From Candidatus Paracaedibacteraceae bacterium (GTDB lineage: Bacteria; Pseudomonadota; Alphaproteobacteria; Paracaedibacterales; CAIULA01), in NCBI GenBank assembly GCA_027328625.1, contig DAHVSZ010000005.1, forward strand, positions 1 through 32,724: 32,724 nt of DNA. The letters are read 5' to 3'. This document shows positions 7,635-14,934 of this stretch, in pieces (position 1 is the stretch's first letter; each line of letters opens with the position of its first letter). The notes beneath the pieces were generated by a model. The model had not been told where the DNA came from. It saw only the letters and a list, made by a program, of their open reading frames with translations, and ran no database searches. The translations under genes were made by a program, and so were the position numbers.

Positions 7635-8666
7635 ATGAAACATATTGGAATTGATCTTCATACCAATTGCTTCACAGTATGCTACCTGGAAGCAGGCAAA
7701 CCAGAAAAGATTGAAACGTTTCGTTTACAAGAAATGGGGTTACAAAAATTCATAGAGACGCTTGAAGAAGAAGATGAAGTAGCGTTAGAAGCTACAGGCA
7801 ATAGTTGTTTCTTTCGAGATCAGGTCTTACCTTATGTTTCTCGTGTTGTTGTGATTGCACCATGGCAATTTGAAGTAATTAGACGTTCTGTGAAGAAAAC
7901 GGATAAGCATGACGCTCGCGCCATTGCTTTTTTTCTCAGTAAAGACATGCTGCCAGAATCACGCATAAAGAAGACAGAACATAATCAATTAGCTTCCTTG
8001 GTCCAAACACGAGAACAGCTTATGAGGTTGCGTGTTTCTCTTATCAATAAAGTGCACGGTCTTTTTAATCGTCGTGGCATCAAGATTAAGAAAGAAACAT
8101 TAACAACGCAAAAGGGCTTTAATTGTTCTGTGGCAGCCTATACCTGGGAAGTTTTGGAGCGTATTGAAATCGACGTTATTAAAGAGCAACTTGAATCCTT
8201 AAGAAAAAGCCTTGCAAAACTTGAAAAAGAAATAACTTCTTTTGCTGAGACACTTCCTGGCTTTAAAAATCTGATTAGTATTAAAGGTATTGGCGCTCTT
8301 TCGGCTGCGATCTTACTTGCAACCATTGGAGATATTGCAGACTTTGAAAAAACAGGCAATTTGGCTGCTTACTTGGGTATTGTTCCTCGTGTTTCTCAAT
8401 CAAATGACCAGCACCTTGTAGGGCGTATTACCAAAAGGGGTTCTAAAATTGCCAGAAAGACCCTTGTGCAATGTACGCTGATTGCCAAAAGATACAGCCT
8501 TTATTTGGACAGTTTTTATCAGCACATCAAGGCTAAAAGAGGAAGTGGAAAAGCCATCATCGCAACGGCTAGAAAGTTCCTCAATACAATTTTCTATACT
8601 CTCAAAAATGACTGGGTCTTTGAAGATTTTACTCAGTTCAAACTTTTATCTAGACAATCATCATAG
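7635..8666 (+). CDS. IS110-family DEDD transposase (bridge RNA-guided recombinase family)
   Basis: 343 aa, full length and intact. The RuvC-like DEDD domain has D7 in HIGIDLH, E52 in ALEATGNS and D90/D93 in KKTDKHDARAIA. A coiled linker (about 180-205, KEQLESLRKSLAKLEKEI) leads to the C-terminal Transposase_20 domain: IKGIGALSAAILLATIGDI (residues 216-234), AAYLGIVPRVSQSND with candidate catalytic Ser254 or Ser256, and GRITKRGSKIARKTLVQ. The family excises and inserts through a circular intermediate, directed by an element-encoded RNA. The start ATG has AGAGG upstream; the TAG stop lies inside the TAGGAG ribosome-binding site now used by trbI. Confidence 0.95.
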   Translation: MKHIGIDLHTNCFTVCYLEAGKPEKIETFRLQEMGLQKFIETLEEEDEVALEATGNSCFFRDQVLPYVSRVVVIAPWQFEVIRRSVKKTDKHDARAIAFFLSKDMLPESRIKKTEHNQLASLVQTREQLMRLRVSLINKVHGLFNRRGIKIKKETLTTQKGFNCSVAAYTWEVLERIEIDVIKEQLESLRKSLAKLEKEITSFAETLPGFKNLISIKGIGALSAAILLATIGDIADFEKTGNLAAYLGIVPRVSQSNDQHLVGRITKRGSKIARKTLVQCTLIAKRYSLYLDSFYQHIKAKRGSGKAIIATARKFLNTIFYTLKNDWVFEDFTQFKLLSRQSS

Positions 8667-8678
8667 GAGAAAAACTAC

Positions 8679-9029
8679 ATGAAGAAAACCCTTATCCAGA
8701 TGATGACGATTGTATTGATTCTGGTTGAGCTGACAGTTTTAAGCATCTTTATTGTTTTAAGACCCAAATACGCCTTTGGCACGATAGACACAACAGCACT
8801 TGTTACAAAACAAGCAGAAATGTTGGCCAAGCACTATCCTCAAGGGAAAGTTAGTAAATACTTATTGCAGCATGGTGCTGATCAGATCAAAGAAAAGGTT
8901 GCAACTTTTGCCAAAGACAAGGGAGTTGTGCTTATAGCCAAAGGAGCGATTTGGGGAGGCAACCTTCCAGATTATACAGATAAAATCCTTCAAACCTTAA
9001 ACACCAACACCATAGAGCAAGATTTTTGA
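8679..9029 (+). CDS. trbI: TrbI, F-type conjugative transfer protein
   Basis: 116 aa (F TrbI 128 aa). One N-terminal membrane segment (about residues 8-27, MMTIVLILVELTVLSIFIVL) is followed by a periplasmic helical domain, and the C-terminus GAIWGGNLPDYTDKILQTLN matches the conserved end of TrbI. It is an inner-membrane pilus assembly/retraction factor, placed between traC and traW as in F. Its AGGAG site (8666-8669 region) lies at the right end of the IS110-type element, so the insertion re-created rather than destroyed expression signals. Confidence 0.85.
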   Translation: MKKTLIQMMTIVLILVELTVLSIFIVLRPKYAFGTIDTTALVTKQAEMLAKHYPQGKVSKYLLQHGADQIKEKVATFAKDKGVVLIAKGAIWGGNLPDYTDKILQTLNTNTIEQDF

Positions 9030-9051
9030 CGGTTATCTTGAGGATTATAGG

Positions 9052-9762
9052 ATGCAACGCTTCTGTTATCTCTTTCTTCTGAATGTAGCTTTCATACCAA
9101 TGACTCAGGCTGAGGTCATGAAAGATCATGCTATTAGAGATTATGCCATAAGAGATTACGGAATTATTGGCAATACGTTTGAGATCCTTGAAGAAGATTT
9201 TTTAGAGATGATTGAAAAGAGGCTTAAAAAACTAGAGGGAGATGGAAACCTACAAGAACACCAACAGAAAATTGCAAAGCAAGCACAAGAGAAAATCAAA
9301 AGACCAAAGCCTGTTGAAGGGATTCAACACACAAAAGAGCTAAGATCTTTTACTTATGATCCCAGTATCACTGTTCCTTATGATTTAAAAGATCATCAAG
9401 GAAAAGTGTTTCATAAGGCAGGGACAAAGGTTAATCCCTTAGATTTTAAATCACTCAGTAAACCCCTCTTGTTTATTGATGGTGATGATGAGGTTCAAGT
9501 GACCTGGGCAATGGAACACAAGGAAATGAAACATAATGTAATGGGACAGGGTGCAATTGGACAAAACTCTAACAGCCAGATTATTCTAACCAGCGGTTCG
9601 CCTTTTGAATTGATGGAGAAGTTTGATCGCCCCATTTACTTTGATCAAGAAGGAGTTCTCACCAAAAAACTGGGTATTCAACAAGTACCCGCTAAAGTAA
9701 CGCAACAAGGCAAGTGTTTGTTGATTGAAGAGGTTTTGCTGAAAAAGGTGGATGAGAAGTAA
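9052..9762 (+). CDS. traW: TraW, periplasmic pilus assembly protein
   Basis: 236 aa (F TraW 210 aa). A signal peptide of about 20 residues ends MTQA. The mature N-terminus has the family motif YGIIGNTFEILEEDFLEMIEKRLKKL. The C-terminal TraW domain contains KPLLFIDGDDEVQVTWA and RPIYFDQEGVLTKKLGIQQVPAKV (a thioredoxin-like VPA turn). In F, TraW works with TrbC and TraU in pilus extension. A small internal duplication, AIRDY AIRDY at residues 27-36, is visible in the DNA as a 15-bp near-repeat. It overlaps traU by 1 bp. Confidence 0.92.
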   Translation: MQRFCYLFLLNVAFIPMTQAEVMKDHAIRDYAIRDYGIIGNTFEILEEDFLEMIEKRLKKLEGDGNLQEHQQKIAKQAQEKIKRPKPVEGIQHTKELRSFTYDPSITVPYDLKDHQGKVFHKAGTKVNPLDFKSLSKPLLFIDGDDEVQVTWAMEHKEMKHNVMGQGAIGQNSNSQIILTSGSPFELMEKFDRPIYFDQEGVLTKKLGIQQVPAKVTQQGKCLLIEEVLLKKVDEK

Positions 9763-11081
9763 TGCTAATGCTGTTTAAGTTTTTTGCTTTTAAGATTGGC
9801 TGCGTTTTTCAAGAAAAGAAATTGATAACTTTTCCAAATAACAAAACGATCAAAGCAAAACCAAGAATTCTCTTACAAATCAGTGAGAAAGTTAAAGGTT
9901 TATCATTATTAGATGAACTCAAACCGTTTCGTCTTGGTCGTCGTGGCTTTTTTTTCAAAATACTGATTGCAGATAACAAAACGAAAACAATAACAATCAA
10001 GCTATTTTCAAGAGCTAAATATTTGGGATTAGAGAAAAACGAAAACAAGCTAGAAACTTCTTTCATAAAAGTTAAGCAGGGCTTTGTTAAATACTTTTTT
10101 ATTTATAGCAGCCTTTTGTTGTTTTTTCTAGAACCGACATTGGCTAACTGCCAAGGCAAGTTTGTTAATCCTTTAACCGATATCTGTTGGTCATGTTTGT
10201 TTCCGATCACAATTGGCGGAATAAATGTCACCGGCACACATCATGAAGATACTCCAAATTCTTCCGGTTTTTTATGTTTTTGTCCAAAAGGGCCCTTAAA
10301 AATTCCAACACCTGGGGTTTCTATATCTTTTTGGGAACCGGCTCGTCTTGTTGATGTTACCCGAACACCCTATTGCTTGATCAATATGGGTGGCATCCAA
10401 ATGGCAGGTGGTAACCGTATGCAGGGGCGTGGGAGCGTTGCTGCCAAAGGGCATTCAGGAGGTTTAAGGAGAAGTTTTTACCAAGTTCATTGGTATGTAT
10501 ATCCAGTTATCTATTGGTTAGAGCTTTTAACGGATTTTATTTGTTTAGAAAAAGCCAGCTTTGATGTGGCTTGGATTACAGAAGTTGATCTTTTATGGAA
10601 TGATGAAGAAACAGGCTTCATTCTCAACCCAGAAGCTATTTTGTTTGGTAATCCGATAGCCCAGGGTGCTTGTGCTGCTGATTGTGCCTTGGCTTCCATC
10701 GGCTTTCCCAATGATGCGTTGTTTTGGTGTGGGGGCTGTCAGGGGTCATTATATCCGTTTTCAGGGTCTATACCAGCACACGTCGGAGGTGTTCAAGCCA
10801 GTTTGCTTGCCATGATGAAACTGATGGCCAAATTACATCGTCAACTGATGCTCCATGGCACTATGGGTAAAGAAGGCCAGTGCCAAAAGTACCCTATGCC
10901 GATTATCAAAAAAACCCAATATAAGTCACAAATGGTTTATTCCGTTCCTACAACAGGACGAGGGGGTTGTCATCCTTTAGGGCGAAGCGAAACATTATGG
11001 GCATCAGGCAAAGAATTTCCTTATCAAGGAGAAGATTTTGGTTATTTGATTTGGAGAAAAAGGTCATGCTGCATCATGTGA
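9762..11081 (+). CDS. traU: TraU with about 105-residue N-terminal extension
   Basis: 439 aa against about 330 in F. From residue 130 it is a standard TraU: CQGKFVNPLTDICWSCLFPITIGGI, then a Cys-rich periplasmic protein needed for DNA transfer and pilus assembly. The signal peptide (FVKYFFIYSSLLLFFLEPTLA, about residues 108-128) is not at the N-terminus. Residues 10-105 are basic, Lys-rich and foreign to the family. No ATG, GTG or TTG with a ribosome-binding site lies between the extension and the signal peptide, so the first ATG at 9762 (overlapping traW) must be used. The extension contains LGRRGFFFKILIADNKTKT, faintly like the C-terminal strands of RelE/ParE toxins; this is only suggestive. 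It overlaps trbC by 16 bp. Confidence 0.9.
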   Translation: MLMLFKFFAFKIGCVFQEKKLITFPNNKTIKAKPRILLQISEKVKGLSLLDELKPFRLGRRGFFFKILIADNKTKTITIKLFSRAKYLGLEKNENKLETSFIKVKQGFVKYFFIYSSLLLFFLEPTLANCQGKFVNPLTDICWSCLFPITIGGINVTGTHHEDTPNSSGFLCFCPKGPLKIPTPGVSISFWEPARLVDVTRTPYCLINMGGIQMAGGNRMQGRGSVAAKGHSGGLRRSFYQVHWYVYPVIYWLELLTDFICLEKASFDVAWITEVDLLWNDEETGFILNPEAILFGNPIAQGACAADCALASIGFPNDALFWCGGCQGSLYPFSGSIPAHVGGVQASLLAMMKLMAKLHRQLMLHGTMGKEGQCQKYPMPIIKKTQYKSQMVYSVPTTGRGGCHPLGRSETLWASGKEFPYQGEDFGYLIWRKRSCCIM

Positions 11082-11629
11082 TTTATTTTCTTCTTTTTTT
11101 GTCACTTCTACCCTTAGCAAGAGCAGAAGACCATAAGGCTTGGGCCTTACAACAACAAGAAAAAAGCCAAGAGTTAATCAACCAAGAGTTAATCAAGAGG
11201 TTTAGACAAGATGCTTTATCTTTGCAAAAGCCAAGCTTTCCGGTAAAGGGCTGTTATGCTGATCAAGGACTTAGTTGTTATAAACCCAAAACAATAACAA
11301 AGTCTCAAGCTAATCTTTATATTTTTGTCTCTTTTAGTCTGCCAAAAGAGAGTCTTAAAGCTTTAGCCATAGAGGCTAAGAAGCAAAATGGAGTTCTTGT
11401 CATCAGGGGGCTTATTGATAATAGTTTTGTAAAAACAGCCCAGTTTCTTCAAGGGATAGGAGAAGGGGTTATTTTGGATCCGACCTTATTTAGAAAATAC
11501 AAGATTCAGGCTGTACCGACTTTTGTTCAAGAATCAAAAGCTGGCACGCTGCAAATTGCTGGTAATATCACTCTTGCTTATGCTCTTGAAAAATTTAGAG
11601 AGGGTGCAATGAAGGGAGAAGACAAATGA
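11066..11629 (+). CDS. trbC: TrbC, periplasmic thioredoxin-like pilus assembly protein
   Basis: About 187 aa from ATG 11066, chosen because GGAG lies at 11053-11056 and the signal peptide (MLHHVIYFLLFLSLLPLARA) begins there; an upstream in-frame ATG at 10967 would bury the leader. The TrbC domain shows LYIFVSFSLPKESLKAL, VLVIRGLIDNSFVKTA and QAVPTFVQE (thioredoxin-like cis-Pro turn). It pairs with TraW; in F it is required for pilus assembly. It overlaps the ends of traU (16 bp) and traN (4 bp), so it is translationally coupled. Confidence 0.9.
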   Translation: MLHHVIYFLLFLSLLPLARAEDHKAWALQQQEKSQELINQELIKRFRQDALSLQKPSFPVKGCYADQGLSCYKPKTITKSQANLYIFVSFSLPKESLKALAIEAKKQNGVLVIRGLIDNSFVKTAQFLQGIGEGVILDPTLFRKYKIQAVPTFVQESKAGTLQIAGNITLAYALEKFREGAMKGEDK

Positions 11630-13296
11630 GATCGTTGTCTTTTCTTTGCTTACTGTTGTTTCCTGTAAGTCTTGTTTTAGCCGCTGATATGAGCGGCTCT
11701 CATAGTTCTGGTCAACTTTTAGCACAAAGTATGCAAGGATCCATACAAGGCGTTGCTAAAGGGACTTCTCCCTCAACAGTTCCTGGTTATGTAACAGATG
11801 CACCTCCGCAAACATCTTTAAATGTTGCCACAATTGAAGGAGCCGCAATGTCTGAAGCTCATAGCTCTGAAGCTGGAAGATTTTTAAGTTCAGCTTCATC
11901 CGATCGTAAAAGGTTTGTCTTAGATCCTGATGCAGATCCTCTTCTTAGCATTGGTAATGAAGTCCTCAAAGACCCTCACACTGTTTTAGATGTTAAAATG
12001 GAAGCCGGAGCCGAAGAGAAAGGAGCTGCTGTTACCCTTCTTTGTGAAGAATCGGGAGAGAGTATTGAGCAAAGTTGTCATCACCATTTGACTGTTGAAA
12101 TTGAGATCACACCGGGTTGGGTAGAAGAACATTGGCGGTGTGGTGGATATGATGTGCCTTATTATTCAGATCATGGGGGAGGCAACCATAGTAGTGGTGG
12201 CAGACCTTTAAGATATAATAGGCATTCACATCCAACGAATAATCCAGGCTGCTTACGTGGGGGATGTGCTAGAGATTATGTCAGAATTGATCATCCAGAA
12301 ATCATCTCAATTAAAAAAGAAGAATGGGGTGATGATTGTGCTCATCTTGAAACGTTCACTGATCAGGGTATCTGTCAGTATGTGAGTAAAGTCTGTACAG
12401 ATGGCCCTTCAACAAAAATGATTCAAGAGAGGCCTATTATCAAAGACTGCTGGCAATATAAACAAACATACAATTGTAAATATCCAAGCAAAAATACTTG
12501 TTCTGCTTTACGGGCTCAAGGATGTGTGCAAAAAGCCTCTCGCTGCAAAGAGCGGGCAGGGGGTACTTGTGTGGTTTGGGAGCAAACGTATGAGTGTCCA
12601 TCTACAAAAAAATCCCTCAAAAATATTAGAGCCGGTGTTGGGTCTCCTTTTTGTATTACTGGCAATTGTGTGGATTCGAGCTATCAAGCCAATGGCGAAA
12701 TGCTGGAAGTGATGGCTAAACTCTCCGTTTTTAAAGAGATGCAAAATGATATTCGCTCTGGCAGCTTTGAAATCTTTAAAGGAACAGATAAAAGATGCAG
12801 CCGCAATTGTATCGACTTTAAGGATTGCTGCCAAAATATGAAAGGCTGGGGAACGTCTCTTCATTTGGCCTCCTGTTCTGAAGAAGAAAGATTATTGGCT
12901 CAACTCAAATCGAAGAATCTTTGTCATCAAGTGGGAACTTACTGTGCCAAAAAGGTACTTGGAATTTGTGTTTCTAAAAAGACCACTTACTGTTGTTTTG
13001 GCAATAAGCTCTTAAGACTTATCCAAGAGCAAGGAAGGGCACAACTTGGGATAGGTTGGGGAGAAGCTTCGAATCCATGCTGTCGCGGATTAAAGCCTGA
13101 AGAATTAGGCCGTATCGATTTTAGTAGAATTGATTTTAGTGAGATCTTTGAAGATATTCTGTCATCCATCAGACAGCCAGATACCACGCGTCTTCAAATC
13201 AGAGCTGCTGAAAATCTAAAAGAAAACGTACGGCAGGTACAGGCAAGCCTTAAAAAGCAACCTCTGAGTACTGGGGAAGGAGGGGATGGTGTCTAA
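11626..13296 (+). CDS. traN: TraN, Cys-rich outer-membrane mating-pair stabilisation protein
   Basis: 556 aa (F TraN 602 aa). The signal peptide MRSLSFLCLLLFPVSLVLA ends at residue 19. The mature protein has about 29 cysteines by my count, in pairs and CC doublets from residue 139 onward, fitting the heavily disulfide-bonded TraN adhesin that contacts the recipient surface. A His/Gly-rich patch (about residues 185-203) and a CVQKASRCKERAGGTCVVW block are evident. The disulfides would suit the thioredoxin-like TraF/TrbC encoded next to it. The start overlaps trbC by 4 bp, and the end overlaps the strong ribosome-binding site region and ATG 13286 that precede traF. Confidence 0.9.
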   Translation: MRSLSFLCLLLFPVSLVLAADMSGSHSSGQLLAQSMQGSIQGVAKGTSPSTVPGYVTDAPPQTSLNVATIEGAAMSEAHSSEAGRFLSSASSDRKRFVLDPDADPLLSIGNEVLKDPHTVLDVKMEAGAEEKGAAVTLLCEESGESIEQSCHHHLTVEIEITPGWVEEHWRCGGYDVPYYSDHGGGNHSSGGRPLRYNRHSHPTNNPGCLRGGCARDYVRIDHPEIISIKKEEWGDDCAHLETFTDQGICQYVSKVCTDGPSTKMIQERPIIKDCWQYKQTYNCKYPSKNTCSALRAQGCVQKASRCKERAGGTCVVWEQTYECPSTKKSLKNIRAGVGSPFCITGNCVDSSYQANGEMLEVMAKLSVFKEMQNDIRSGSFEIFKGTDKRCSRNCIDFKDCCQNMKGWGTSLHLASCSEEERLLAQLKSKNLCHQVGTYCAKKVLGICVSKKTTYCCFGNKLLRLIQEQGRAQLGIGWGEASNPCCRGLKPEELGRIDFSRIDFSEIFEDILSSIRQPDTTRLQIRAAENLKENVRQVQASLKKQPLSTGEGGDGV

Positions 13297-13342
13297 GAAA
13301 AATCAGCATGTTTTTAAAGAATTTTATACCAACAAAAAGGCT

Positions 13343-13615
13343 TTAATTCTTATAGACTTCTCGTCTATGGGCTATTTTAACGGCCAGAATAACGAACTCT
13401 TTATCTTGAAGATAGCTAATAACCCGATAGTCTCCAATACGATAAGACCAAAAGGTTTTAAGGGGGCCATTCAGTTGTTTGCCGTAGAGCCTAGGATTTG
13501 GTTGTGTCAAAACGCGATTGTTAAAAAAATCTCGAATCTTTTTTTGAATAGGTTTGGCCAATTTATCAAATTGCTTTTCTGCCTCTTGAGAGAAGCGAAA
13601 CCTCCATTTAATCAT
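13343..13615 (-). CDS. relE: RelE-type toxin, antisense in the 5' region of traF
   Basis: 90 aa from ATG 13615; the frame can be extended to a TTG at 13621. RelE/ParE-fold mRNA interferase: IKWRFRFSQEAEKQFDKL, helices to about residue 40, then FWSYRIGDYRVISYLQ and a C-terminal VKIAHRREVY, the usual catalytic and ribosome-contact end (Arg/His/Tyr). The start overlaps the antitoxin stop, so the two are co-translated, antitoxin first. The module runs against the tra operon. None of its 7 Leu codons is TTA/CTA and none of its 3 Ser codons is TCA, so the codon-aligned opposite strand has no stop. Confidence 0.88.
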   Translation of the reverse strand: MIKWRFRFSQEAEKQFDKLAKPIQKKIRDFFNNRVLTQPNPRLYGKQLNGPLKTFWSYRIGDYRVISYLQDKEFVILAVKIAHRREVYKN

Positions 13616-13835
13616 GATCAAGACCGTGTTTTTTCATCACGTCTTCAAATGAAGAGCTTTTCTTGCCAGATCTTAAGTAAGTTTCATAAGCCTCTAAGGC
13701 AGCTTGATATTCTTCTTCATCTTCCAAGAATTTTTCTAAAGCCTTTTTTACATAAAAACTTTTACTTCGTTGTGTGCGTTCGGAAAGAAGATTTAAGCGT
13801 TCTTCAAGATTTTTCGACAAACGAACAGAAGTCAT
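13608..13835 (-). CDS. relB: RHH-type antitoxin (RelB-like) of the traF-embedded module
   Basis: 75 aa from ATG 13835, with AAAGGA upstream on the minus strand; a longer frame to 13868 would overlap the operator and is less likely. The N-terminal ribbon-helix-helix (MTSVRLSKNLEERLNLLSERTQRSKSF) binds DNA as a dimer. The acidic C-terminal part (EDEEEYQAALEAYETYLRSG) is the toxin-wrapping region. It binds the RelE-like toxin encoded just downstream and should autorepress through the palindrome at 13858-13878. Confidence 0.88.
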   Translation of the reverse strand: MTSVRLSKNLEERLNLLSERTQRSKSFYVKKALEKFLEDEEEYQAALEAYETYLRSGKKSSSFEDVMKKHGLDHD

Positions 13836-13857
13836 GGCAAGTTTCCTTTCACTATTT

Positions 13858-13878
13858 ATGTAATACATTGTACTACAT
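13858..13878. promoter_or_regulatory. 21-bp palindromic operator of the traF-embedded TA module
   Basis: The sequence from 13858 to 13878 equals its own reverse complement except for one symmetric position pair and the centre: half-sites ATGTAATACA and TGTACTACAT. It lies just upstream of the RHH antitoxin start on the minus strand, the normal place for autoregulation. On the plus strand it also encodes the beginning of the TraF leader, including a possible TTG start at 13868, so operator and signal peptide share bases. Confidence 0.6.
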
Positions 13879-14653
13879 AGGTTACAAAATTGTCAAACTG
13901 GGTGTAATGTTAGGTTTTCTGGTGGACTCCACTCAAGCAGGTTTCTTTGATCAACACGCCGAAGGTTGGCATTGGTACTCACAGGAACCGGGACCCAGGA
14001 TTCAGGAGCCAGGAGAAGAACAGCCGTTATTAAATTCCCAGCAACAACGCAAACAAAAAACCTCAACAGAACTGGTGAAAGAATACAGGCAAGAACTTGA
14101 AAGAAGACTGCATCAAGCTTGGATACATCCTACACCTCACAACTTAAAAACCTATCAAGACATGCAAAAAGATATGATGTCGCGCTCTCAAAGGTTTTCC
14201 AATACGTGGATGCAAGTTGTTTATGAAAACCCCTCTCTTGATCACACCCTAATTGCTCCCGTCAATCAAAAAGCCCGTCATGTTTATCTTGATGAAGAAA
14301 AAAAGCATACCCTGCGAACGATAAAGGCTTTGTCACAAAGTTACGGATTGTTTTTCTTCTTTAGTGGTGATTGTCCTTACTGTCACCAGTTTGCCACCAT
14401 TGTGAAGAAGTTTTCAGAAACTTATGGCTGGGAAGTTATGCCTATTAGTCAAGATGGAAAGCCTTTAGAGGATTTTCCAGATGTACAACCAGATAATGGT
14501 TTATTTGCTGCTTGGCAAGTTGAAGTTTTGCCCTCTCTTTATGCTGTTAACCCCAATACAGGACACGTCTTACCTATCGCTTTTGGCCTGACTTCACTGG
14601 ATCAAATGGAAGAGAGGATTATGACCTTGGTTAAGGAGAAGCAATGGGATTAA
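13868..14653 (+). CDS. traF: TraF, thioredoxin-like periplasmic protein; start obscured by inserted TA module
   Basis: The recognisable TraF is about 250 aa (F TraF 247 aa): AGFFDQHAEGWHWYSQEP at the mature N-terminus, helices, then a thioredoxin fold with SGDCPYC (CxxC) and VLPSLYAVNP. It probably helps disulfide formation or pilus assembly in the periplasm. The hydrophobic leader is MYYIGYKIVKLGVMLGFLV if TTG 13868 is used; ATG 13907 would remove most of it. Neither has a good ribosome-binding site. The strong site (GGAAGGAGGGG) lies before ATG 13286, at the traN stop, and that frame is open for 194 codons through the antisense relBE module into traF, giving a 455-aa product. The insertion evidently separated traF from its own start signals. 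Confidence 0.85.
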   Translation: MYYIGYKIVKLGVMLGFLVDSTQAGFFDQHAEGWHWYSQEPGPRIQEPGEEQPLLNSQQQRKQKTSTELVKEYRQELERRLHQAWIHPTPHNLKTYQDMQKDMMSRSQRFSNTWMQVVYENPSLDHTLIAPVNQKARHVYLDEEKKHTLRTIKALSQSYGLFFFFSGDCPYCHQFATIVKKFSETYGWEVMPISQDGKPLEDFPDVQPDNGLFAAWQVEVLPSLYAVNPNTGHVLPIAFGLTSLDQMEERIMTLVKEKQWD

Positions 14654-14661
14654 TGATACAC

Positions 14662-14934
14662 TCAATGGTAAATTGTACTGCGATGCCCTATATCGAAAGC
14701 AAAAATGATCAATTTTTCTTCCTGAATATCAGCAAGAACACGGTAATCACCAATGCGATAAGACCAATAACCACTCAACCCAGCTGTCAGTGGTTTTCCA
14801 AAAAGCTTAGGATCATTCTGTTTCAAAACACGTTGATAAAAAAATGCCAAAATTCTTTTTCTAACTGTTGGATCAAGAGTATCAAGCTTTTTTTCAACAA
14901 CTTTAGAGAACTTCAGAGTCCAGGTCTTTTTCAT
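14662..14934 (-). CDS. relE: RelE-type toxin, antisense in the 5' region of traH
   Basis: 90 aa and clearly homologous to the toxin at 13343-13615: WTLKFSKVVEKKLDTLD, then YWSYRIGDYRVLADIQ and FDIGHRSTIYH at the C-terminus, with the expected Arg, His and Tyr of RelE-fold interferases. Its start overlaps the antitoxin by 32 bp. As in the other module the toxin is codon-aligned with the opposite tra frame and has no TTA/CTA among 10 Leu codons and no TCA among 4 Ser codons. Confidence 0.88.
   Translation of the reverse strand: MKKTWTLKFSKVVEKKLDTLDPTVRKRILAFFYQRVLKQNDPKLFGKPLTAGLSGYWSYRIGDYRVLADIQEEKLIIFAFDIGHRSTIYH

Larger units (their letters stand above)
7375..8683 (+). mobile_element. IS110-family insertion sequence at the traC/trbI junction
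   Basis: About 1.3 kb, holding a structured non-coding left end (about 257 bp), an intact transposase gene and almost no right-end non-coding DNA. A long left and a short right flank is the layout of the IS110 subgroup rather than IS1111. The boundaries are inferred from a 5-bp direct repeat ATGAA at 7370-7374 and 8679-8683. Joining these copies rebuilds an overlap of traC with trbI in which ATGAA is the trbI start, preceded by GGGAG. No terminal inverted repeats are evident, as usual for IS110. The element now supplies the traC stop and the trbI ribosome-binding site, so the operon may still be read through. Confidence 0.7.
13286..13867 (+). other. Open N-terminal extension of traF antisense to relBE
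   Basis: From ATG 13286, next to a strong ribosome-binding site at 13277-13285 and overlapping the traN stop, 194 codons without a stop run in frame into traF. Most of the stretch is the complement of the toxin and antitoxin genes. The encoded peptide (MVSKKNQHVFKEFYT at its start) is not a known domain. Whether it is translated and fused to TraF is unknown, but the signal position and preserved frame make it plausible. Confidence 0.5.

Noticed and set aside
9130-9165. Near-duplicate AIRDY units in TraW as a functional repeat
   Set aside because: Only two short copies in the variable mature N-terminus; likely a local slippage duplication.
9809-10066. Minus-strand open frame of 85 codons opposite the TraU extension, considered as a third antisense toxin or antitoxin
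   Set aside because: The product has no RelE, RHH or other TA pattern and no ribosome-binding site, and its phase differs from the two real modules; it is best seen as a shadow frame.
13286-14653. A single 455-aa TraF gene from ATG 13286 as the firm annotation
   Set aside because: The first 194 codons are the complement of two clear genes. I list the extension separately because translation from 13286 is plausible but unproven.
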